Shown here piece by piece: positions 8,038-16,304 of a stretch of DNA of 32,726 bases (within the stretch, counting starts at the first letter, position 1; each line of letters starts with the position of its first letter). Position numbers and translations under genes: made by a program. Source of the DNA: Pseudomonadota bacterium (lineage in GTDB: Bacteria; Pseudomonadota; Gammaproteobacteria; Steroidobacterales; Woeseiaceae); contig JAHKKM010000016.1 in the NCBI GenBank assembly GCA_020027645.1, forward strand, positions 1-32,726. Direction: 5' to 3'. Below the pieces are notes generated by a model. It was not told the DNA's origin. It ran no database searches and was given only the letters and a program-made list of their open reading frames with translations.

Positions 8038-8631
8038 GTGCGCATCGCTGCATTGACACTACTGTTGCTCTTGAACAATCCCGTTGTTGCGGAGATTTAT
8101 GCGTTTGTCGATACCAATGGAGTAACGCACTTCAGCAACGTGCCGTCCGATGAGCGATTTGAACTGGTGCTCGCCGAGTCGGATGTCATGACGGATTCGC
8201 CATTGCACCCGGCATTGCGGGAGCTCTCGGTGCGCTTCGATCCGTTGATCAGGGCGGCAGCAGAAGGTGTGAATCTCGATCCCGAGCTGCTCCGGGCTGT
8301 AGTCGTGGTCGAATCCGGTTTCGATCCGGATGCGGTGTCCAGCGCCGGTGCGCAGGGACTGATGCAGCTGATGCCGAATACAGCTGACAAATACGGCGTA
8401 AGTGACGTGTTTGATCCACAGGAAAATTTGCAGGCAGGTGCACGTTACTTGCGCGACCTTATCGACACGTATGATCAGGACTACGAGCTGGCGCTCGCTG
8501 CATACAACGCCGGCGAACCTGCAATTCAGAAATACGGCGGCCGGATCCCGCCGTACCCGGAGACTCGAAAATATGTCCCGTCCGTGATTAAGTTATACAG
8601 ATCGCTTCTGGAGCTGAACGACAGGGGCTGA
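8038..8631 (+). CDS. Lytic transglycosylase, SLT domain (Slt70/MltC-like), with DUF4124-like N-terminus
   Basis: This is a periplasmic enzyme that cleaves the glycan strands of peptidoglycan to give 1,6-anhydro-muramic ends. The 197-residue protein has a short signal peptide (ALTLLLLLNNPVVAE), then a DUF4124-like strand pair (IYAFVDTNGVTHFSNVPSDE). The SLT catalytic domain follows, with E92 in VVVESGFDPDAVSSAGAQGL, then MQLMPNTADKYGV, GARYLRDLI and LALAAYNAGEPAIQKYGG. It starts at GTG 8038 with AAGGG nearby. Such enzymes often open the cell wall for envelope-spanning machines, and a large secretion apparatus is encoded further right. A direct link is not shown. Confidence 0.93.
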   Translation: MRIAALTLLLLLNNPVVAEIYAFVDTNGVTHFSNVPSDERFELVLAESDVMTDSPLHPALRELSVRFDPLIRAAAEGVNLDPELLRAVVVVESGFDPDAVSSAGAQGLMQLMPNTADKYGVSDVFDPQENLQAGARYLRDLIDTYDQDYELALAAYNAGEPAIQKYGGRIPPYPETRKYVPSVIKLYRSLLELNDRG

Positions 8632-8714
8632 TCTACCGACATACCCTACCGGTACTACCGTACTTACTCCAAGTCCTTTAAGGCATCAACCCAAGTTTCT
8701 TTGCAGGCGCGTTC

Positions 8715-8736
8715 CAGTACGTTGAGCTTCGTACTG
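8715..8736. promoter_or_regulatory. Inverted repeat upstream of the giant oxidase gene
   Basis: CAGTACG (8715-8721) and CGTACTG (8730-8736) form a perfect 7-bp inverted repeat with an 8-base spacer, about 150 bases upstream of the P1 start codon. A separate 8-base palindrome TACCGGTA is at 8647-8654. The whole 253-base gap (8632-8884) must hold the promoter of the P1-P2-P3 operon, because the preceding gene is unrelated. The repeat could be an operator or a leader hairpin. No clear sigma-70 boxes were found, and short reading frames crossing this gap look like noise. Confidence 0.4.
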
Positions 8737-8884
8737 CACCGCGTTGTGCCAGGCTGTCTGACCGTACATTCGATTTGCAAGTACCAGGTCTCACTCAGCC
8801 TACGCAACCGGGAAATTCGAATAGACGCGCACGTCAAGACTTCAGCTTCCGGGCGCAAACGTTTGCCTGACAGGGGACCAAGAG

Positions 8885-11800
8885 ATGCAGGACCAATATT
8901 TGAGCTCCGATTCGCGTTACGCTACTTCGCGTCACTTCGCGACCTTGGTGTTGCTGGTCATTGGCGCATACGGAACTGCGTCAGAGGCAGCGACCGTTAA
9001 TGTCACTGTTAAAACGGAAACTTCTGCCGGCGCCACTTTTGCCGGTAGCTTGCGCTGGACGCTCGAAGAGGACGTAACCTACGAGCAGGATCCTGCGAAT
9101 CCGACCGCGCCATTCGATTCGCCGACGCTGCAACTTCACAAGAGCAACATGCCGGTAGCAAAGACCGGTGTGGCTGGCTCGGGGACGTTTTCGATCGCCG
9201 GTCTGGATCCTGCCAAGCGGTATTACCTTAGTATTCTCCCGGACCGGCCTGCGGGGGCTTCCTGCACAACCGGCGATGGCTGCTACACCTTGTCCGGTGC
9301 ACCGGTGCGCTTCGCCGACGGTACACCCGGCGACGGTTCGACCGCCACTACGGTAACAGTGACGTCACAGCCTTTGCCGCCGGCACAGTTACGCATTTTT
9401 ACCTTTCACGACACCGCGCCGATCAATAACAACTGGGATGTTGGTGAACTGGGCCTCGGCGGTTTTACCGTATTCATTTACGACATGGGCGGTCCGCTGA
9501 TGACCGACGTGTTCGGCAACCCGCTTGGCACCGTATATGAGCCCGGCATACTGGATGGTGATGCTTCGCCGACGGTCATTCGACTCGGCGACGGCTCGTT
9601 GCATACGATGACGGCGGCCGAAGTTGCGGATCCAAGCTTCAATCCTCAGCATTTGAAGGTCGGCGAACTGGTCGTGCGCAATATCGCTCCCGGCAAGTAC
9701 GGGGTGCGAATCGTGCCTCCGGCCGGTCAGGAATGGCAACAAACGACGACGATCGAGGGTACACCCGGTATCGACGCGTGGGTACGCGCCGGTGAACCGT
9801 TCCTTACGTCGAACCTGGTGGAATTTGGCCCGACGTTTGCACACGCGTTCTTCGGTTTCGTCCAGCCCATGAACAACCTCGCAGCGGCTGCCGACAGCGG
9901 CAGTATCAGCGGCACCGTTGCGAATCTGAGAATGGCACGCGCGCCCGATGGCCTGTTCTATGACGGCCAGTCATTTCCGAACTGCTGGATCGGCCTGAAT
10001 GACATGGCCTCGGGTGTTGGAGTCTATGTTGCGCCTTGCGAAGAAACGATGCCGGGCGATGCGGACAACAGCTCTTTCACTATTCCCGATGTGCCGCCGG
10101 GTGACTACCAGCTCGTCGTCTGGGATCGCTATCTTGACCTCATCATCGGCTTTTTCACCGTATCGGTTGGCAGTAATGAGGACGTCGCACTTGAAAAGGT
10201 CTCGGTGCCGTACTGGTTCCATGTCCAGCATCACTACGTTTTCAACGACGACAACGGTAATGCGATGCGGGACCCGGGCGAACGATCCATCCCCGAACAG
10301 GCCGTCAATTTCCGGTATCGGGATGGCAGCATGTACATGTCGTCCACAACCGATACCGAAGGTTTTCTGCCATTCGACGAGGTATTTCCATTCTTCAGCG
10401 GCTTGATTGCTGAAATTGACTTTGCCAGATTCCAGGCAACGGGCGTGACCATTACGGTAGACGAGGGTGGAAATGTCGATAACGGCCCGATTGGCCAAGG
10501 CATGCTGAATCCGCAGGCTCAGGACCCAGCCGATGGCGGCACGAATTGTTCGGGTGGTATCTGCCAGACGCGCACCGAATGCAACACGTCCGAGGCACAG
10601 TGCCCACCCAATACGTTTACCGGTACCTCACCGGCCCTGCTCGAATGGTTCAACGGCTTCGCCGGCAATACCAACCGTTTCGAATGGGGCAAGAAGCCGT
10701 ATGAGCCCGGCAAGAACGGCGGCATCACGGGCGTTGTCTATTTCCAGATAACGCGCGCGGAAAACGATCCGCGCTATGCCACACCCGAGACCTGGGAACC
10801 GGGTATTCCACGCGTCCAGGTCAACCTGTACCGATCCAATGCGGATGGCGACATCCTGGACATAAATGCTCCTGCCGGTATTCAGTTGGCCGATGTCGAT
10901 AACCCGCCGCTTGGCTGGCAGGACGATCCTGCAGCGTTCGGGGACGAGGACATCGATCGCAATGGGAATGGCAGCTTCGACATGGGTGACACAGTTGAAG
11001 TCACCCACACCGACAGTTTTGACGACAACATTCCCGCGGGCTGCCGCAATGACACTCTCGTAACCACAGCAATCGATCCGACCGGACGATGCTATGACGC
11101 GCTGCGCAACTGGGCCCAGGTCCGGCCGGCCATGTTCGACGGTGGATACGCCTTTGGCGCGCCGTTCACAGATCTGCAGCTAACGTCGGGAAATTATGTT
11201 GTTGAGGCCAATGCGCCACTGGGATACGAGCACCAGACCGAACAGAGCAAGAACGTGGATTTCGGCGACACCTTCGTGCCGCTGGCATTGCCACCTGTGT
11301 GCGTCGGCGATCCGGACCACACCGCCGGCCTGCAGCCGTGGAATGTCGTTGGTGACGAACTCTCGCTGTTTCCGGGCGTCGAAACCGACCCGGTCTACCG
11401 GGGTAACCGGTCATTCTGCAACTTCAAGCAGGTCATCGTGACCGACGCGAAAAATACCGCGGCGGACTTCTTCATGTACACGGATGTACCGATCAGCGGC
11501 CATATCCAGGGCCTGACCACCAACGACCTTGGCAATGAGCCAAATCTGAACTCGCCGAACTTCAATGAGAAACAGGCGCCGGCTTACATTCCGATTTCAA
11601 TGCGCGACTACGCCGGCAACGAGGTCAATCGTTTTTACACCGACGAGTGGGGTCACTACAACGGCCTGGTGCCCTCGACCTACCGGATCAGTGCGCCAAT
11701 GCCTTCGGGTGTATCGCCAAACATGGCGCAGGTATGCCTGAATCCGTCGACCAAACCGGATCCGGCAAATCCCGGCAGCTTCATCTTGGATCCGTACCAC

Positions 11801-14800
11801 GATCCGCGCTACTCGCAGACCTGCTACGTGTTCAACTTCACACCCGGTGTTACGACCTACCTCGACACGCCGGTATTGCCGGTGGCCGCGTACACGTCCG
11901 CTCCGGACTGGCAGCTGGATTGCGCCATGCCGGATGGCACGCCGGTGATACGCGAAGCCTCGGTGAGCACCAGCGATGCGCTTGGCAGTGGCAGCGGCCC
12001 GTACATGGCGCCGGGTGGCTCGCGCATACTCAAACTCCATTCGGTCGGCCTGGCCCAGGTTGCGGACCCCGAGCTGCCCCGGCCGAATCTTGTGACGCGC
12101 AATTTCGGATTTGGCGGCGCCGCAGGTACGGTGTTGCTGAACGGCATACCGATCCCGGCCGCAAACGTAACCTGGGGCAATGACATTATTACAGTCAATG
12201 TGCCTGCAGCCGCACCCTTCAATGCGACTGGCCAGATAGACGTCGTTCGCGCCGACGGTGCCAGCACCGTACATGGGATCACCCTGATCCAGGGTGGTGC
12301 AACCGAAGTTACATCTGTCGTCCAGGGAGACTCGATCCAGGACGCCATCGACGCAACCAATGCCGGTGGCATCGTGCTGGTTGCCCCAGGGCTTTACTAC
12401 GAGGGCCTGATCATCACCAAACCGATCCAGCTGCAAGGCTGGGGCGCGGCCAGCACCATCATCAACGCGGCGCGCAGCGGCAACTTTGCGGAATTCAACA
12501 GCTGGCGGGAAGCGGCGCATGCACGCACCAATTGCCCGCTGGCTGACGAGACACAACGCATCGGTCTGCTGCCCGGGCAGCCCAACAACGTCGGGCCAGG
12601 CACCGACGCTTGCGAATACCTGCCGGGTACCGGTCTGTTCGCAACCGAAGAACATGCGGCATTGATAGTCGCGCCAGCCAGCGGCCGGTTCGGCACACTG
12701 CCGGCGCGCATCGACGGCCTGACGTTCACCGGTGCGGAATTCTCCGGCGGTCTGATCGTCAATGGCTATGCAACGGGCCTCGAGATCAGCAATAACATTA
12801 TTTCGAACAACCAGGGCCAGGCGGCTGGCGGTATTCGTGTCGGCCATCCGTCGCTCGTCGACGCCAACGGCGAGCTGGTAAGTGGCGGAAACTACAACCT
12901 CAAAATCCACAACAACCATGTGATGCAGAATGGCTCGACTTTCGACCATGGCGGTGGCATCGGCATCTACAACGGCAGCGACAATTACCAGTTGTCGTCC
13001 AACTACGTCTGCGGCAACTTCGCGCAGGGCGATGGTGCAGGCATTGCGCACTACGGGCGCAGCCCCGGTGGTGTGATCGAGAAAAACAAGATCCTGTTCA
13101 ACCAGTCCTTCGACCAGACGGCTACGGGACAGGGCGGTTCCGGTGGCGGCATCCTGATTGCCGGCCACGAGCAACCAGTCGGTGCCGCGATTGCACTCAG
13201 TGCAGGCACAGGTTCGGTTCGAATCAACGGTAACCTGATCCAGGGCAACCAGGCGGGTTCCACCGACGGTGGTGGTATTGCGCTACGGTCCGTCAACGGC
13301 CAGGACGTACTCGCATCGCCGAATGATGCAACCTGGAACCGTGTGCAAATTCTGAATAACATCATCGTCAATAACGTCACCGGCCTCGCTGGTGGCGGCA
13401 TATCGCTGCAGGACGCACTTCGGGTGGCGATAGTGAACAATACAATTGCGAACAACGACAGCACGGCAACGTCCGCTGCGGCTTTCGGTACCGATCCGAA
13501 TGCGTCTGAACCGCAACCTGCCGGCATTGTGTCACGTGCGCACAGCGCCGCTCTGGAGGGCTTGCCATCTGCCGGCACGTTCTCTAACCCGACACTGGAG
13601 AACAATATTATCTTCAGCAATCGCCAGCAGCACTGGGAGGTCCCGGCAGTTCCGGGCACATCGGGATTGATGGTCGATGGCGTACAAGACCTGGCGGTGC
13701 TGGGAGTTGCCGGCAGCCTGAATCCGCAACGCAACATTCTGACCAACGATCCGGTGAATAGCGGCTACAACGCAAACAACATCCGGGTATTGCTGTCGAA
13801 TGCGAACGCTCTGTTCGCATCCCCGTATTACAACGGTGACAACGGTGCCATTCCCCCGACAGCAACATTCCTTGACACGATGCTGTCGGCAACGGCCAAT
13901 GACGAAGGCGGTAACTTCCTGAGCGTGGTACACGGACCGCTGTCGCTGGTCGGTAACTATCATCTCGCCGCCGGTTCACCGGCGATCGATCCTGTCGTCA
14001 CCGGAGGAACCAACGGCATTCTGAGCGCTTACCCGGCGTTGCTTCGCGACTATGACAGCAACCCGCGTCCGGTTGACGGTACGGCCGGTAATGGCATAAC
14101 CATACGCGCCGATCTCGGTGCGGACGAAGTCGCGGCAGTGGCGCTCGCAACTGCAGCACCGCCGCAGATCCTGTCGACGCCGCCTGCCTTAATCGCGTAC
14201 GTCGGCGTGCCGTTCGTCTACCAGGTCGTTGCGGTCGACCCGAACAACACAACTTTCAAGTACGGCGTAACTTGCGCAAGTATTCCGGCCTCCGTGTGCG
14301 GTAGCGGGCCAACAATCAGCACCACCGGGCTCATGACCTGGACGTCAGGCAATGCAGGACTCGCTTCAATTACGGTCAGGGCTTGCAGCCCGGAACCTGC
14401 CGGAGCCTGTGTGCAGTCTGTGGCAGCGGCCGACCGTGCCAATCAGACATTGGGCATGGTTGTATCCGCGAACATTGCGCCTCCGACGGCGGCGAATGAC
14501 AGTTTCAATGTCGACAGCCCTGCAACGTTCTCGGTTGCGGCACCGGGTGTAATCGGCAATGACTCGGCATCAGCACTCTATGGCTTGATGACAGCGGAAC
14601 TCGTGGCCAATGTTACTGCAGGCACAGGGTCGGTAACGCTCGCACCGAGTGGTGCATTCAGCTACAACCCGACAGCAGGATTTGTCGGTACGACCAGTTT
14701 CCAATATCGAGTCTCGGCGACGCGCATCCTGAGTGGCACGGTCGGAACCAGCAATTCCGCGACTGTAACGCTCAATCGTGAGCTCGCGCCAACCAGCATG

Positions 14801-16285
14801 CAGTATGCGGCGGCATCAGCAGGCGGCGGTACGTGGACTCTGTCGGGCAAAGGCAGCACCAACGGCCGAACCCTGACGTTCACGCTGGTGCGAACCGGCG
14901 AGACTATCGGATCGACCTCGGTCAGCGGCGGCACATGGTCGCTGGTCAATGCAAGCGGCCCGGCCTGGCAGGCTGGTGATACCGTGACGATCGTCGCTAC
15001 CGGTGGTGGGCCGGCCTTTACCCTCGGCATGGTGCCGGTTGCAGCCGTTAGCACCGGGCCACTGTCCGGTGTGACCACAACCTTTGTCCAATGCCCGCTG
15101 GATAGCAACGGCAACGGCGTGCTCGATGCGCCGGACGAAGGCACGCGTAATGCCGACGGCAACTGGGTCAACCCCGCCGATCCGGAGCATCCGAACGCGG
15201 TTTGCCGCCACCTCGGAGCCGGAGATGGTTACGTGCGGATGGCGGATGGCACTGAAATCTATACTTTCGGTTTCAGCGATGTCAGCCTCGACAAGGACGG
15301 CGTCCCAGTGCCGGCGGCCCAGACTATTGCCGACGGCCTCCTGAATGCGAACTTCCCGGCACCTACGCTGGCATTCGACCAGGGCGACGAGGTGTACCTG
15401 TCTCTGACCAACGTCGGTACATTGCATCGCCCGGACCTGTTCGATCCGCACACCGTGCATTTCCATGGCTTCCCGAATGCCTCGGCGGCGTTCGACGGCG
15501 TGCCGGAGAGCAGCATCTCGATCAATTTCGGGTTCACGCTGACTTACTTCTACAACATCATTGAACCCGGAACGTTCATGTACCACTGCCATGTCGAAGC
15601 TGCGGAGCATATGCAGATGGGCATGCTGGGTAACCTGTACGTACGACCGGAACAAAACGGATCGCTGTACGGCGGGTACACGAAGTTTGTCTATAACGAC
15701 GGAAATGGCGACACGGGCTACGACGTCGAAGTGCCGATCCAGATCGGCTCCTTCGATCGAAACTTCCACGAGCAGCATATCGCCGTGCAGCCATTGCCCT
15801 TCGCCGAGATGCACGACGATTACCCGATGCTGAACGGCCGCGGCTATCCTGACACGGTCAATACCGCGCCAGACGCCATGGACCCTGCAATTGACAGCGA
15901 GAAGTTCAACTCCGGGGTCAACAGTGCAAGTGAGTCGTCGCAGAAACTCCACAGCCGGGTCAGTGCGACTGCAGGGCAGCGCATACTGCTGCGTATCAGC
16001 AATCTCAACGTGACGCAGTTCTTCACCCTGACGACCACCGGCTTGAAGATGAAGGTGGTTGGCACAGGCGCGCATATCCTGCGCGGACCGGGAGGAACGG
16101 CAGCTAACGATCTGTCTTACTCGACCAGCTCGGTGACACTGGGCGGTGGGGAGTCGGCCGATGTGCTGATCGACACCAACGGCGTAGCGCCGGGCACGTA
16201 CCTGCTTTACTCGACAAATTTGAACGAGCTCAGCAACGGCACAGAAGACTTTGGCGGAATGATGACCGAGATCGTCATCAACTGA
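8885..16285 (+). CDS. P1: giant secreted multidomain protein with C-terminal multicopper oxidase half
   Basis: This 2466-residue protein is predicted to be exported: the hydrophobic segment FATLVLLVIGAYG lies around residues 19-31 with cleavage near ASEA/ATV. Rough layout: SdrD/Cna-B-like beta-sandwich repeats with Ca-binding-looking loops (40-1050), an IPT/TIG-like segment (1060-1140), a right-handed parallel beta-helix (1146-1755), two or three Ig/cadherin-like domains (1758-2055), and two cupredoxin domains (2067-2466). The first cupredoxin domain has a full ligand set: H2189, H2192 and H2194 in HTVHFHG; H2234, C2235, H2236, H2242 and M2247 in YHCHVEAAEHMQMGM. The second has none. The protein probably acts at the cell surface as the type-1-copper half of an oxidase shared with the next gene. 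AGGGGAC lies before the ATG. Confidence 0.88.
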   Translation: MQDQYLSSDSRYATSRHFATLVLLVIGAYGTASEAATVNVTVKTETSAGATFAGSLRWTLEEDVTYEQDPANPTAPFDSPTLQLHKSNMPVAKTGVAGSGTFSIAGLDPAKRYYLSILPDRPAGASCTTGDGCYTLSGAPVRFADGTPGDGSTATTVTVTSQPLPPAQLRIFTFHDTAPINNNWDVGELGLGGFTVFIYDMGGPLMTDVFGNPLGTVYEPGILDGDASPTVIRLGDGSLHTMTAAEVADPSFNPQHLKVGELVVRNIAPGKYGVRIVPPAGQEWQQTTTIEGTPGIDAWVRAGEPFLTSNLVEFGPTFAHAFFGFVQPMNNLAAAADSGSISGTVANLRMARAPDGLFYDGQSFPNCWIGLNDMASGVGVYVAPCEETMPGDADNSSFTIPDVPPGDYQLVVWDRYLDLIIGFFTVSVGSNEDVALEKVSVPYWFHVQHHYVFNDDNGNAMRDPGERSIPEQAVNFRYRDGSMYMSSTTDTEGFLPFDEVFPFFSGLIAEIDFARFQATGVTITVDEGGNVDNGPIGQGMLNPQAQDPADGGTNCSGGICQTRTECNTSEAQCPPNTFTGTSPALLEWFNGFAGNTNRFEWGKKPYEPGKNGGITGVVYFQITRAENDPRYATPETWEPGIPRVQVNLYRSNADGDILDINAPAGIQLADVDNPPLGWQDDPAAFGDEDIDRNGNGSFDMGDTVEVTHTDSFDDNIPAGCRNDTLVTTAIDPTGRCYDALRNWAQVRPAMFDGGYAFGAPFTDLQLTSGNYVVEANAPLGYEHQTEQSKNVDFGDTFVPLALPPVCVGDPDHTAGLQPWNVVGDELSLFPGVETDPVYRGNRSFCNFKQVIVTDAKNTAADFFMYTDVPISGHIQGLTTNDLGNEPNLNSPNFNEKQAPAYIPISMRDYAGNEVNRFYTDEWGHYNGLVPSTYRISAPMPSGVSPNMAQVCLNPSTKPDPANPGSFILDPYHDPRYSQTCYVFNFTPGVTTYLDTPVLPVAAYTSAPDWQLDCAMPDGTPVIREASVSTSDALGSGSGPYMAPGGSRILKLHSVGLAQVADPELPRPNLVTRNFGFGGAAGTVLLNGIPIPAANVTWGNDIITVNVPAAAPFNATGQIDVVRADGASTVHGITLIQGGATEVTSVVQGDSIQDAIDATNAGGIVLVAPGLYYEGLIITKPIQLQGWGAASTIINAARSGNFAEFNSWREAAHARTNCPLADETQRIGLLPGQPNNVGPGTDACEYLPGTGLFATEEHAALIVAPASGRFGTLPARIDGLTFTGAEFSGGLIVNGYATGLEISNNIISNNQGQAAGGIRVGHPSLVDANGELVSGGNYNLKIHNNHVMQNGSTFDHGGGIGIYNGSDNYQLSSNYVCGNFAQGDGAGIAHYGRSPGGVIEKNKILFNQSFDQTATGQGGSGGGILIAGHEQPVGAAIALSAGTGSVRINGNLIQGNQAGSTDGGGIALRSVNGQDVLASPNDATWNRVQILNNIIVNNVTGLAGGGISLQDALRVAIVNNTIANNDSTATSAAAFGTDPNASEPQPAGIVSRAHSAALEGLPSAGTFSNPTLENNIIFSNRQQHWEVPAVPGTSGLMVDGVQDLAVLGVAGSLNPQRNILTNDPVNSGYNANNIRVLLSNANALFASPYYNGDNGAIPPTATFLDTMLSATANDEGGNFLSVVHGPLSLVGNYHLAAGSPAIDPVVTGGTNGILSAYPALLRDYDSNPRPVDGTAGNGITIRADLGADEVAAVALATAAPPQILSTPPALIAYVGVPFVYQVVAVDPNNTTFKYGVTCASIPASVCGSGPTISTTGLMTWTSGNAGLASITVRACSPEPAGACVQSVAAADRANQTLGMVVSANIAPPTAANDSFNVDSPATFSVAAPGVIGNDSASALYGLMTAELVANVTAGTGSVTLAPSGAFSYNPTAGFVGTTSFQYRVSATRILSGTVGTSNSATVTLNRELAPTSMQYAAASAGGGTWTLSGKGSTNGRTLTFTLVRTGETIGSTSVSGGTWSLVNASGPAWQAGDTVTIVATGGGPAFTLGMVPVAAVSTGPLSGVTTTFVQCPLDSNGNGVLDAPDEGTRNADGNWVNPADPEHPNAVCRHLGAGDGYVRMADGTEIYTFGFSDVSLDKDGVPVPAAQTIADGLLNANFPAPTLAFDQGDEVYLSLTNVGTLHRPDLFDPHTVHFHGFPNASAAFDGVPESSISINFGFTLTYFYNIIEPGTFMYHCHVEAAEHMQMGMLGNLYVRPEQNGSLYGGYTKFVYNDGNGDTGYDVEVPIQIGSFDRNFHEQHIAVQPLPFAEMHDDYPMLNGRGYPDTVNTAPDAMDPAIDSEKFNSGVNSASESSQKLHSRVSATAGQRILLRISNLNVTQFFTLTTTGLKMKVVGTGAHILRGPGGTAANDLSYSTSSVTLGGGESADVLIDTNGVAPGTYLLYSTNLNELSNGTEDFGGMMTEIVIN
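12320..14150 (+). other. Parallel beta-helix region within P1
   Basis: Residues about 1146-1755 of P1 carry the periodic pattern of pectin-lyase-like beta-helices. The entry segment GDSIQDAIDATNAGGIVLVA is followed by rungs rich in asparagine and glycine, for example LEISNNIISNNQG, LKIHNNHVMQNGS, VRINGNLIQGNQAG, VQILNNIIVNNVTG and VAIVNNTIANNDS. The exit segment (SPAIDPVV followed by DLGADE) is the usual end of such domains. No catalytic residues of polysaccharide lyases can be assigned. The fold probably gives a long surface-exposed or carbohydrate-binding shaft. An insertion at 1195-1245 contains several cysteines and may be disulfide-bonded. Confidence 0.75.
15085..16282 (+). other. Cupredoxin pair of P1: intact type-1 and half trinuclear copper ligands
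   Basis: Residues about 2067-2466 of P1. An EF-hand-like loop (DSNGNGVLDAPDEG) leads in. Domain D1 contains HTVHFHG and YHCHVEAAEHMQMGM, which supply a complete type-1 copper site (H2189, C2235, H2242, M2247) and four trinuclear-site histidines (H2192, H2194, H2234, H2236). Domain D2 ends in STNLNELSNGTEDFGGMM, which aligns without gaps to the histidine-bearing end of P2 but lacks every ligand. Type-1 copper in the first domain is the layout of type-C two-domain multicopper oxidases. Confidence 0.85.
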
Positions 16286-16304
16286 AGGCCTGGAGGCGAA
16301 CTAG

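Noticed and set aside
8664..8858. Short frames on both strands in the gap before P1
   Set aside because: They overlap each other or P1, and none has a convincing start signal or conserved pattern. The gap is better read as regulatory.
11597..13174. Long - strand reading frame of 525 codons opposite P1
   Set aside because: It is a by-product of GC-rich codon use in P1. P1 carries the beta-helix pattern through this region, and the antisense frame shows no domain.
12900..13480. Repeated N- and G-rich DNA segments as a possible CRISPR or tandem DNA repeat
   Set aside because: The repetition is at protein level (beta-helix rungs) with divergent DNA and no constant spacing of identical repeats.
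14816..16075. Long - strand reading frame of 419 codons opposite the cupredoxin part of P1
   Set aside because: The + strand has exact multicopper oxidase motifs here. The - strand product is low-complexity and has no ribosome binding site.
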